DNA of 64,000 bases from Pholis gunnellus. Its lineage: Eukaryota > Chordata > Actinopteri > Perciformes > Pholidae. This document shows, piece after piece, positions 49,301 through 60,200 of the stretch (positions are counted from its first letter, which is position 1; each line of letters begins with the position of its first letter). The position numbers were made by a program, and so were the translations under genes. Below the pieces are notes generated by a model. The model was not told the DNA's origin and did no database searches. It saw only the letters and a list, made by a program, of their open reading frames with translations. The stretch lies in contig OU342826.1 of NCBI GenBank assembly GCA_910591455.2, positions 6,400,026-6,464,025 on the forward strand. Direction: 5' to 3'.

Positions 49301-52300
49301 GCGGTAATGGGCTCGGATCAACCAAACAGCCATCAATACGGCTCGCCATATAAAAGGTTTACTACGCGCCACGGCTCCTTCCTGCTCAACATATGGCCGC
49401 TCATCAACTAAATGGATCTCGCTGCCCCTGCCCCCCTCCCCCTCCACCCCCCAGGCTTTGCTTTCGCTGTCGATCAAACCGGAGTTCCTACTTGACGATG
49501 GGCGACAATTTACGCAGAGGAAATAACTTGTGGCAGCTCTCGAGCGAGCCTGGAGCTAAAACAATTTAGCAGCAAAGACCCACTTCAAATAAAGACCAGT
49601 GATCAGTTTCTAACCTATAGTTTGTATGTTTTCCCCCCCCCTCCTCCGAGACGCTCGCCTCTCCGACTCTATTAGCACACAGCCTCTGTGCCACCAGCAG
49701 GCTGGCCCTCGAGACAATAATTACTCCCTAATTAGGGCGATGAGCAGTGCTTAAGCGCGGCTTAACGTTTAATCGGCCGGCTCTGCGAGCCACCGGTGAG
49801 ATCCAAATCTCATTGGTCAGAGCAGCCAAACGACACTCTGAGAGGCCTTCTGTACGCAACTCACTTAAAAACACATTTCTCCTCATATCAGTCAGGGGGT
49901 GAGAGATCTGGTGGGATTTGCCGAGCTGCAGCTCACGCTGAAACTCTGGCGTTTGCTTTGTGGTGTTTTTTTTTATTTTAAAAAGTGTCAAAAACTACAT
50001 CCTGGTAATCCACCGACCGGAGTGAAAACACATCTACAGGCAGGGGAACACGGCTCACGCTGAGGTCAGGGGATTAGCATGAACAGTAACCATGTCATTA
50101 TCAGCTCCCAGCACGGAAAACTAAATTCCACAGAGCTTTGCTGTACTGCAGCGAAGTCAACAAACCATCTGAAGACGAGATGCAGCTCTCAATTGGAGAT
50201 CAACAGATGGAGTTCGCTCCAAAAATTGGTCCGTTTTTGTCAGAATGAAAGTTTAATTTGATGTTTTTTTTGTGTGAAAAGTCCTTTAAAAAAACCAGCA
50301 TGAAATCTTTTTGGGGTTCGTTTGAGTTGAGATGCAACTAGTGATTATTTGCATTGTTGTTTCATCCGTTTGATTACTTTTGACAATTGAAGAGTCTCCG
50401 AAATGTCACAAAAAAAGGGAACAAAAGCCAATAACTGCAGTGCTGCAGGGATGACGTATCTCTGTAGTCCAACAAGTTACTCATTGCAGAAAATAAGTTC
50501 TGTGGAAGAGTTTAGGGACCTTAAGAGCAACAAAAACGATTTATTGTGCTGCTGTAATCCATGCAGGCTCTCTGCACACACACTTTGACTCGCGCCATAT
50601 TGTTTCATTGAGGTCAACAACAATTCCTGAGGTGTGTGCCTGAGCTGCGGGACAGTTTTCCTGGCAAACCGTCGACCGTGGGCCGCACCTCCCGCCCGTT
50701 TCGCCGAGGTTAAGCCTTTACACACTCGACTGACTCCTAATAGCTGAGCAAATAGCCGCCCTCAAGCCCGATACTGTACTCGCTGCCCGACAGGGTCTTA
50801 CCAGGACTCAGCTGAATAAATAACTGGGATCCTAATATCGCCCTGCACGGCAGCTGGCTCGTGTTTGTGTAATTACCGCCCGGCTCGAGGGGGGCGGGGG
50901 GGAGGCCGCGCGATATTGGACGGTTCCCGGGCCGCTTTAGGTGAGTTTCCCAGAGCCCGACGCACCAAAGCAGCGTGGACGTGAGCGCTATTTATTGTGC
51001 TTCCACTGTATGCATGCAAGCTGGCGGGAACCTCTCGCTGTGCCGACTCAAAGCAACCCCATTATTCCAAGCCCCGACCCAAAACTTTGATTCCAGCTCC
51101 AGCTGAGAACTTCCCCCCCCCTGCAGCAGCTTGACGGCTCCAATACGAACGGCTACGCGGGAATCAATCGCATCGAGGGAGGGGGGGGGGGTCCTCTGGA
51201 AGCTATGGAAGACGGACGGTGCAGCATCTCTTGGCTGTGAATTCTTCTGTCTCCTGATACCTGACTGTACTGACGCCACTGGAGTGACAGCGCGTGTGTG
51301 TGTGTGGGGACGAGGCCGGAGGGGGACGAGGGTGAGAAGGTTCAGTCCACATACAGGCGCCGAAGACTTGAAACTGTGTATGATCAGCACATACCAGAGG
51401 AGGGTTGTTACATGGAGGAATCCTGACAGTGTTCAGCGTGTGTGTGTGTGTGTGTGTGCATTAAGCTATTCTCACACACACGTGCAGGTTTAGTCAGCAA
51501 TTGGCCATGAACCTACAACTCCCCCTCTTACAAAACACTCCCTGCATCGTGTGTGTGTGTGTGTGTGTGTGTGTTCTTCTGCACGGTGTAGGAGCCGTGT
51601 GTGAACTGCAGCGCATACCACCAGTAAAAAACGCCTGCCAACGTGCTGGTTTAGCACAGCAGCTCGGCCGCAGCCCTGACAGTCACTGTCAGGGGGGGGG
51701 GAGCTTGATTTACGCGAGAAACCCAACACCCCAAGCAACAAAAGCGGGAGACGAGCGGCCCGTCGGCGCGTCACACCGGACCTGTAGTTTCAAAAGACGA
51801 GCCGTGGCACCGGCTGTGCCAGCGTGATGCTCGGGCCTGCCGGTGGTCCGGCTTCTTCGTGAGCGTAACTCACCTGCTGAGCCGCCGCCCATTTCTGACC
51901 TTTACACCCCAAACCACTTAAGCGACCGTAGATTAGACGGCCTGCTCTTTCGCAGACGGTTTTCTCACAGTCCTCGAGGCTCCAACATCTGTCTGCTCAC
52001 TCTGCCGTCTCGCGGGAACTCGTCAAATAGTTGGGAGGAGTGGGCCGCGCACCACCCACAGACACAGTTATGTAAAAGCAACAAGGGGAGGGGGAGGGGG
52101 GGGCAACCCGTTGACACCAACTCCAAATCCGCACAGGTTACACTAGGCTTTCTCCCTGACGCGGCTTTTTCGGCGCTCCCAAATCAACCACCTCGAAGCA
52201 ACTCTCCTGTGTTTTTTTAAAATGAAAGACAAGATTATCAAATACATCAGAACATATTCTTTTTCTTCTCCTCCTCCTCCTCCTCCTCGGCTGCTTTATG

Positions 52301-53643
52301 TAACAGAAACAGGAGGTCATGTGCACCTTGAACCCGTATCTTTACTTTCGCCGCGATTGCGTCACGAGTCCCTTTGTGGTCGCTCTCTCACAGCGAAGGC
52401 CGAACAGGTGATTTGAATGTCTTTTTTTTTTTTTTTGCCTCTGCTCTCACGACAGCTGTGTTGACACAAGCAGCTGATAGACAGTGTTGGAGGAAAATCG
52501 ACATGGGTGTTGAGGCCATTTGCACATTTTCAGCATTAGATAAATCCATCTGCAGGAGAAGCTTGATGGGACAGCCTAAGCTGCTTAGCCACACTCAGGA
52601 AATATGAATATTTAATGAATGAATGAGCCTCTCAGGTGCTAATGCGCTTCTCTCTACTTTTTGGGACATGTTTCTCCTCTTGCAGGACCAATGCTTGATG
52701 TAATATTGCAGTGTCAGCAGAAAAGCAGAGCAGGAAAAGTAAACAAGAGGAGGGGGGGGGGGGGAGGCAAAGCTTGCACACAGCTGAGGCCCCAAAAACA
52801 ACCAAAAGTCTGGAGGACAACTGGGAGTAAATATCTAGCCTGACACCAGTATGGTAAGGGCTGGTGGTACTGGTTGTGGAGGGGGGGTAAGCTCCACAGC
52901 CCGGCTTAAAGGCACGTGTTTACAAACACACACATTCCTCTCGGAGGCCATTCCTAAAGAACTTAAATCTGTTGTTTTTTTTTAAGTGTAAAGCACCACC
53001 CAGCTTCAAATGTGTGTACACGGCAATGGAAGAAACAAACTATGTAAACTTGGCTCGGCGAGCTGTAATGGTTTTCAAACAACCCCCCCCCCCCCCCCCC
53101 CCCCCCCGTGCACGTTGTCCCAAAAAAAAAAAACACTGGAACGAGACATGTCCCGATCTGCAGTGCGCTTCTTGCCGCTCGAGCTCTGCAAGGCGCTGCC
53201 ACGTTTCTCCTCGCGCGCAGAGCCTCGGCACTGTACTGGGAGCGTGCGTGCAATGCGTGTGTGCGTGCGCCTCTTGACTTACTTTTGCACTGCAGCTCCA
53301 CCATGGCCTGGTACCACTCGTCCTGGTCCGCCTCGCTCTCCGCGGCCACCGCGAAGCTCTCGGCCCGCGTGTACAGCACGATCATGTGCTTGTTCTTGGC
53401 GTCGGCCCGCTTGTTGATGTTGAAGCACGTCTCGAGCGCCACCGCTTTCTTCGGGACGGGGGCCTTGCCGCGGAATTTCTTCTCGCTCTCGTAGTACTCC
53501 AGGCGGGCCGGGCCGTGCTCCGAGGCGGCGCGGAGCACAAAGTACCGCCGGTGCATGGACTTCTGCTTGCGGAGGTAGCCGCTCTTCCGCACGTCCTCGC
53601 AGCTCTGGAGGTCGCCCGCCTGGCTCTCCATCCCGCCCGACAT
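40166..53643 (-). CDS. irs: Insulin receptor substrate (IRS1/IRS3-like), whole gene span
   Basis: Three coding exons, 53643-53283, 44410-44109 and 43355-40166, join without phase errors into 1284 residues; about seven more may come from a tiny last exon. IRS proteins are cytoplasmic docking proteins phosphorylated by insulin and IGF1 receptors. Order of parts: PH domain at residues 17-118, PTB domain at about 140-240, then a long disordered Ser/Pro/Gly-rich tail with eight Tyr-x-x-Met PI3K sites, a GRB2-type Tyr-Val-Ser-Ile site and two C-terminal SHP2-type sites. Length matches IRS1 and IRS2 (about 1240-1340), unlike the short rodent IRS3. SYYSLPRSYKH and LNYIDLDL are IRS1-like, while GDYTDMVF and YASIDF are IRS2-like. 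Linkage to agfg fits either IRS1 or IRS3. Intron 1 is 8.9 kb and intron 2 about 0.75 kb. No damage seen. Confidence 0.95.
43356..44108 (-). other. irs intron 2
   Basis: Bounded by donor CAG|gtgagc (44108) and acceptor ttag (43356-43357). It contains a short interrupted (GT)n stretch near 43660-43690 and nothing else recognisable. Confidence 0.85.
44109..44410 (-). CDS. irs: irs exon 2: PTB domain
   Basis: A pyrimidine-rich acceptor (tcttctgttctgtccctgtag) precedes the exon. It encodes a short linker and then PAFKEVWQVKVWPKGLGQAK, GIYRLCL, LNSDAAAVVLQLMNVRRCGH and ENFFFVEVGRSAVTGPGEFW. These are the IRS-type PTB strands that bind the phosphorylated NPxY of the receptor juxtamembrane region. 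Arg of the MNVRRCGH block and Arg of EVGRSAVTG, the phosphotyrosine-contacting residues in IRS1, are both present. Phase is 1 in and 0 out. Confidence 0.95.
47225..47240. repeat. 16-base perfect palindrome in a GC-rich patch
   Basis: CCGCTCTCGAGAGCGG equals its own reverse complement. It lies in a local CpG-rich patch inside irs intron 1, about 90 bases before a plus-strand TATATAAAG word. Confidence 0.8.
53083..53107 (+). repeat. Poly-C run, 25 bases
   Basis: The longest homopolymer C tract in the window (poly-G on the irs coding strand), about 175 bases inside intron 1 from the PH-exon donor. Confidence 0.92.
53283..53643 (-). CDS. irs: irs exon 1: PH domain
   Basis: Encodes MSGGMESQAGDLQSCEDVRK, then GYLRKQKSMHRRYFVLRAAS, LEYYESEKKFRGK, CFNINKRADAKNKH, LYTRAESFAVAAES and EADQDEWYQAMVELQCK, the complete IRS pleckstrin-homology domain that directs the protein to membrane phosphoinositides and the receptor. 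The ATG at 53643 has an acceptable context (aaagATGT); a second ATG four codons on is an alternative. The exon ends AAA-A|gtaagt (phase 1), which joins correctly to the PTB exon. The surrounding 53.15-54.35 kb is GC-rich and probably the promoter/CpG island. Confidence 0.95.
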
Positions 53644-54350
53644 CTTTCCTTTAACTCCCTCCCTCCCTCCCCTTAACGTGCACAAACTCTTTTTTTTTAA
53701 TTTCTCGTGTAGTATTTTCTGCAAGTTTAGAGAGAGAAGATTCAAACGTCCCCCGGTTCCGCTCCCCTCCCTCTCTCCCACATCAACGCAGGCATGTGAG
53801 AGGGGAGTTTTGGGGTTTGCTGCTGAGTCCCGGCGGTTGAACCCTGAACCCGGGTTTGTTTGGCGGCTGTCGTTAGTTTTGCTCCTCTTTGGGTTGGTTT
53901 GTTTGCAGTCCGACGGACAGGCCGGAGCAAGTTCTCCACACGGGCGAACACATGCGGAGCTCCCCCCCTATACTACTACTGCTGCTGCTGCTGCTGCTCG
54001 TGGTTCAAGCGCCGTCTGAGCGGTTTTAATCCCATTTACTGCACATCACACCGCACGGAGTCCGTCCTGCAGCAGTCCGTTTGCCTCTCTCTGTCTGTTT
54101 ATTTGTCTGTCTGTCCCCCCACCCCTTCCCTGCCCTGCTCGGCTCTGCTCGGCTCCGGTCTTGTGGCTGTGGAGTGGAGAGGAGCGGAGCAGCTACCGTG
54201 GAGCGGGACTGTCACTCACCCGCTGTACTAGTACTCTGGAGCGCTGGTGCGTTCACGGACCGAGTCTGGGCTCCGACACGAGAGCATCCGACTCGCCAAG
54301 CTGTGTGTCTCCCCCCGCCCTTGCAAGTCAGTGCTTGTCAATGAATTGGA
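53644..54350 (-). promoter_or_regulatory. irs 5'UTR and CpG-rich promoter region
   Basis: GC- and CpG-rich DNA directly upstream of the irs ATG, with no in-frame upstream ATG near the start. It includes a trinucleotide tract at 53972-53998 (tac then ctg units, CAG on the transcript strand) that may lie in the leader. IRS genes typically have long GC-rich leaders. Confidence 0.5.
53972..53998. repeat. (CTG)n/(CAG)n trinucleotide repeat, about 7 units
   Basis: Tact-act-act followed by seven ctg units, in the presumed irs leader. Confidence 0.9.
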
Positions 54351-55954
54351 TACATAGAGTCAAAACTATAGGACAATTAAATATAACTATAATCTTAACT
54401 AAAACTAAAGGAAGAACAAAACAGTGAATCTATAGAGACACAGTTATGTATGTAGAATGTATAAATGTATGTACACTGTTTAAACTATACCACAGAGATC
54501 TACAGTAAGATGTTGGATGATGATAACAATAAACTAAAAATCCACACTTGATGAGCAATAATGAACATTACTGGATGAAAAGATGAAACATATTGAATGA
54601 ATAGAGATGAATGAAAAGTAAGTACATTATGCTTGTAAAGGGGACGAGTCTAATAACTTATAACTATAAAGAGTTTAGTAATAGAAACTGCCCTGGGGTG
54701 AATTTTATGGGGGGGGGGGGGGGGCTCTGCTATTTTCACACCACTAAAACAAGATACTCAACTCTGTACATGTTAGACTTCTGGAAAGTACTCTCCAACT
54801 GTTGCCTCCGAGTAGCCTTAATCACACACAGCAGACTATAGATTATCTGGAAAGTTTCATTATTTGCAGGAAGATAGCTATAATAGTTTGTGTGTGTTTC
54901 ACCTACTTTGAGACAAAACACAGGTTTATTTTGAGAAATAAGTCACCATGTTAGCACAATAACATCCAATCATAAATTAGCTTCATCTCCACCAGGTCTT
55001 GTTGCTTCCTCTGTCCTTACATTTTCACTTTTTCAGTATTAGTGAAGCTTTGTTTGTGACACCACTGAACTCATTTTTGTACAAATGTATATTTTACAAA
55101 ATGTAGTCATTTATGTGCTATAATACATTGTAATATAATCTAATTTATGTAATGTAGCTTTTTAATTTCTCTTTGCGTTCTCTGATTTTAATTTCCATTC
55201 GCTCTTTTTCAATGTCTACCTGTTTCTTGGGAATTTTAACTGAGTCTCACTCGAGCGACGTTTAATATTTCCTACAGCACGTGAAGGTAGCAACACTTCC
55301 AGTGTGTGGAGTAGGATTTCAGTATTGGCTCTGCCAGGAGTTCATCCCGTTCCATTTATTGTTTGTAAAAAATAAAAACCAAACCTCTGCCCTGCATTCA
55401 TACGTTTTCTACATCAACTCAGCTCTTAAAGCCCTGCAGATTTTGAAATGGAAGCATTACAGTAAATGCAGCAGGAGCTCGCATAGGCTTATTTAAAATC
55501 TAGGTTAAACAGTGAAACCAATACACCCTGTGGGAATACAGTCGTTTTGATGTTATTGTTTCCTTAATGCTGCACAAACAGTACATCGAGCTGCTGTGAT
55601 GTAATACACGAGGCATTTGTAGACGCCACATTTGTGCCACTCAGACTGTCTGAGTGTGATTTTGATCTGTTGTGTGTGTTTTTTTCTCGACTGTCTGGCT
55701 GAGCAGTGAAACGTCCATCTCTCACTGTCTGAGAGAAAGCCCATCGAATAATAACCCCAATAACATGCATGTTGTTGATTTACTCTGAATTTTATATGTC
55801 AATGAATCTTTTAAAAATGCTCTATTAATAGTCATCCTGAAAGCTGGGTAGGGTTTCTATCTTCGTACTGCACGCTTATGCAGTATGTATGTTGTTATGC
55901 AATATGCATCCAAAAGTAACCTTGCGCACGAGGTCAGAGGAGAGTGGGTATCAA

Positions 55955-55967
55955 GCGCCCTCTGCTG
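55955..55967 (-). promoter_or_regulatory. CTCF-like motif, reverse
   Basis: GCGCCCTCTGCTG is the reverse complement of a good CTCF core (CAGCAGAGGGCGC). Confidence 0.35.
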
Positions 55968-56287
55968 TTTGAAGCAGTCACTACAGCCTTTCAAAATAAG
56001 ATTTAAAAAGCTTCTATTATGCTCAAGAACTAAGAATGTTTTCTCATTTCATGCTCGTATTTTTGCTTAGGAGACGAGTATAAAAACACATAAAAAGAAA
56101 CACTCCAAACTGCCTTAAGAAGCAACAAACTGATTTTATGAACATGAATACTTGTCATTACAAAGACACATGAATCTCTCTTTTTCTTTTTGGCAAAATA
56201 AGGGAAATGAACTTCGCCTTCAATGACAAACCGGAAAAAAAAGAACAACCGAGAAACATTTTGGTCCGGAACATGAAGCCATGACGT

Positions 56288-56361
56288 TTATATATATATA
56301 TATATATATAGATATATACATATATAGATATATAAGTATATATCTATATATATATATATTT
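56288..56361. repeat. Interrupted (TA)n microsatellite
   Basis: TA dinucleotides with gata/cata interruptions. Confidence 0.92.
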
Positions 56362-56644
56362 AAGTAATTCTGAAATTGCTTGTTTTTTTTTTTACATTCA
56401 GTAGTATCTCCTTTTAGCCCTCTAAGCGCATGCAGCCTAGGAAGTGGGGGAAAAAAACATAGATTATCCTGCAAAAGGATGACCTAAAAATAAAAGAATA
56501 AAATAAAACAGTGATGAATGCAAACACCACATAGAAAAGCTCATTCACATGCATCAGGAGGCTGTTAAGGCTGTTTATGACCCTCTGTAGAAACTCGTGA
56601 TGCAGAGTCTCAACCGGCTCTTCCTTTGGACAACTGAGAGACTT

Positions 56645-56673
56645 TTGTTGTTGTTGTTGTTGTTGTTGTTGTT
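56645..56673. repeat. (TTG)n trinucleotide repeat
   Basis: About nine ttg units. Confidence 0.93.
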
Positions 56674-56916
56674 AAAAACCAGGCTGATGCATTCACTGGC
56701 GGGCTGTTTTGTTGCACTTTTTAAGCAGGAGATGAAAGCAAAGTAGCAGCAGCGACATGTATGTGTGTGTCATATATGTGGGTTTCTGCAAAAAAAAGTT
56801 TAAAAAAAAAGTAGTTTACTCGTGACTCCCACTGAGCCCTGAGGTTGGCGTCTACCGGCACACTAACACCTTTTGACGTAATGTCACGTGGTACAAACAC
56901 GGCAGGCGACCTATCT

Positions 56917-56917
<1 letters not shown>

Positions 56918-56960
<43 letters not shown>
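56918..56960. repeat. (CA)n microsatellite
   Basis: About 20 CA units, probably within or near the agfg 3'UTR. Confidence 0.94.
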
Positions 56961-56964
<4 letters not shown>

Positions 56965-57206
56965 ATTACATTCACACGTTTTTTTTTGCCTCCTACAAAC
57001 ACGTAAACACAGACAGACAGAGAGAGAGAGCGAGAGAGAGAGAGGGTGTAGATGGGGTGACGTCAAACCCTCCCCTAGAGGGTGACAACACTCCAGAGGC
57101 ATTGAAATGGCAGCGACTCCTTAAGTTCACTTCTCTCTCGGGTTCCCAGAGGGAGACAAATGGGTGGGTGAAGTAAGGAGAGTGGGAGGGGGGAGGTGGG
57201 GGGGAG

Positions 57207-60200
57207 TCAGATGAAAGGGTTTCGCGACGTCCCTCGACTGGGGTAAACGTTCCCCTGAAAAAGACAAGAGAGGCAAGGGTGAGAAAAAGCGGAGAGAGGA
57301 CTTTTTACTACACTTCCTGTGAAGAAAAACAAAAATACAAATAAGGCCCTCTGTCTGTTAGTCCCCGTGAAGTGCACTTGGCGCCACTTGTTTCGCGAGG
57401 CAGTGAACGCACCGTAAACGGGTTCACCGACATCGGCCGAGGGACTTTGGGCTGAGAGTCGGGCGCAGGGAAGGAGGCGAAGCCTGAAACACACAAAACG
57501 GGACAGCTGCTCAGATACTGTATATATCATGATTATTAAATAGAATCATTTAACCTGGCATACAGTAGAAGTAGATTTTATTATATTCTATTCATGGCTC
57601 AATGTCTTTTTTCTTTTATGATTATTTAATTTCATATAACTTTTTAATTTGGCTTTTTTTCTTTTTTCTTAGTAGGATAATGATTTATTGCTTTGAAACT
57701 AATTACTTTAATTCAAAATTGTACTCGGATCAGTGAAGTGTGTATTTCATTGTTTTATTCAAAACAGGAGGATAACCGTGATAAATTAGGCTTTTGGTCT
57801 CACTTGCAGATTGTATTATTATTATTTTACATCTTGTTAAATACTATATTTTATGTGCTTTTAAATACATTTAAGAAGGATCAGTCTCAGTCAGTCCACC
57901 ACTTTGGTCCAGACTAAAATATCTCAACAACTATTTGGATCGATGGCCATGAAATGTTGTGCAGACATTCCTTTCTCATGTGATTTAGGCGAGTCTGAAG
58001 TCCATTTTATGTTTTATAATAAACTTTAATTCACTACGACTGTAATTGATGAACAAATTCAAAACCTCAACACGTTACTGTTAATGAAACCAAAATAGTA
58101 CATTGACACAATCTTCTCTGCAAATAAGAAGACGGTGTTAAAACACACGAAATAATATGTATATATAACAAATATTTTCAAAAGCTTTACCGTTGGCTTC
58201 CTGGTTGCTGGCTGACTCATGGTGAAATGCATTCTGGGTGTGGGGTGCTGGGAAGGAGGCAGACGGAGGAAAGACGGCGGTGGGCGAGGTGACGAATGCA
58301 CTGGAGTCACCTGGAGAAAAAGAGGCGCCCACACACAGAGATCAGAAACAGCAAAGAGATCCATGTGAAGAGGAATGTTTTTAATCTGCATTTCATACGA
58401 AATAGGAATAACAAGACTTTCTACATACAGAATCTGGATTGTATCATTCTGCAAAGTAATCCCATGAACACAAAACCCCCTTTCTCTAAAACGAATGTAT
58501 AACATGGTAAGAAGTGACCATTCCCCGTAATAAAGAAAGTCAGCAGCAGAGTAACGTCTGAAGGTCTCACCTCCTGATGCGTTGCTGAAGGGGTTACTGG
58601 GGGAGAGGGCGACGGGCTGCTGGGAAGCGGAGCTGCAGCTGAATGGGTTTGGGAAATCTGAGACCGGAGAGACGGGGGAGATAATTCACAGTGTGTGTGT
58701 GGGGTTAACAGAGTGCATTCCTGTCTATTCAAACCAACACCGCTCTGAGTCACACGGATGCATCCTAATTAGGAGTGTTGGCTTTAAAACATGAGGGACA
58801 GAGCGGGGTTAGTAGGGGGGGGATCAATGCGGTTCGTGCTCGGTACCTACTTGCAAAGGTTTGGGAGCCGGACACGGTGTCGACGCCGGGGGAACTGGGG
58901 ATGGAGAAGCAGAAAAAAAGTCGATCAGATTATGACCTTTAAAAAGGGAGCTGCACACAGCAGGGAATTAAAAAAAGTTTTTTTTTTTCCTCTACCTGGC
59001 AGGAGTGGAGCTGGACGAGGGCCTGCTGCCGAAGATGGCGTTGTACTGCGGCGGACCACCAGGTGGAGCTGCGAACAAGCATTTCACACAGACCGTGACT
59101 TTAATGAGATCCAGCGCTATTATCTCATGTGAGGAAAGATCCCCCCCCAAAAAAACAAAAGAGGTCAAACAGTTGATCCTCAGCGTGTGAGCCATCAGGA
59201 AGAAGGAGAAGCGTTACAAACCTCCCTGAATAAAACAGCGTCTCTGCGCTCAGCTTGAAGTGAATTAAAGAGAGCCGGGGGGGGCAGAAAATCAATAACC
59301 GTCCTCAGTCTGAAAGGCAGGGGAGGCCGTGATGAAGGTGGAAAACAACACAGCTTCTTTTAGGAAGCTTCGAAAAGGCTCCTCGCGTGAATCCTATGCA
59401 TTAAAAACCTCCTCCTCGGTCATTAGACTAATACAGCTGATTTTTTAAATGCATCAACAGGGTCCTTTAAACGACCCGGAGCAAACACAGCGAGTATAAT
59501 TCAGCTGCTTAAAGCCTCGGCATTCGGTGTGAGGATGTTATGCAACCTTGTTGAGCTGGCAGTGACAATCTGCATCACACACTCCAACTCTCCCTCTCCC
59601 TCTCTCTATTACACGGTGGTGGAAGACCGTGCCAGTGCAACAATGTACTCCAATACAAGTACAATTCATCAAAATCTAAATGAAAGTAAAAGCATTTAGG
59701 TATTTACAGCAAAATGCACTTAAAAATACTTGTCATGCAGACAAATGGACCTTAAAAAAAAGAATAAAACACAAACTTCTGCTACAAAAATGAGTATTAA
59801 AGTTTAGTTTTTTGTGAAATATTGGAAACTTTTTTCACTTTTTGGGACTCAAACCATCGCAGACGTTTAGAGGGCTTATCAATAAGCTTATCATGTGTTT
59901 TCATATCTTAAATCTTCAAAGCGCCTTCAAGTGGCGCTACACTGGAGCAGAAGAATAAAGTGCATTCTGCCTTTATTAGCTACATTTCTGACCGATGTAA
60001 CAGAGAAGAAGGAGCATCTATCTTCCCACAAACTCAAATGGTTCCTACCTGTGACCGCGGGCGGGTCAGTGAAACAGTTGTCCAGATGTGACACCGCAGC
60101 GTATCTGTCCTGGGGGTTGGAGCCAGCGACCGGCGCCGTCGTCTGGCCGACACTTCCGGCCTGCTGCTGGGACATAGAGTGGGGCAGAGGCTGCTGATGA

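Larger units (their letters stand above)
44411..53282 (-). other. irs intron 1 (8.9 kb)
   Basis: Contains no recognisable exon. Visible contents are poly-C/G runs (46133-46144, 46317-46330, 46826-46838, 52752-52764, 53083-53107), a GC-rich patch with a perfect palindrome and a TATA-like word (47160-47345), short CA/GT arrays (48361-48375, 51438-51458, 51550-51573), a (CCT)n at 52267-52288, an eroded repeat scrap (50330-50385) and TAAT-rich blocks near 49.7 and 50.8 kb. Confidence 0.8.
54351..57206. other. Spacer between irs and agfg
   Basis: No gene seen. Contains a poly-G run (54709-54724), a CTCF-like reverse motif (55955-55967), a (TA)n tract (56288-56361), a (TTG)n tract (56645-56673), a (CA)n array (56918-56960) and a short (GA)n (57019-57043). 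The 3'UTR of agfg must occupy part of the right half. Confidence 0.6.
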
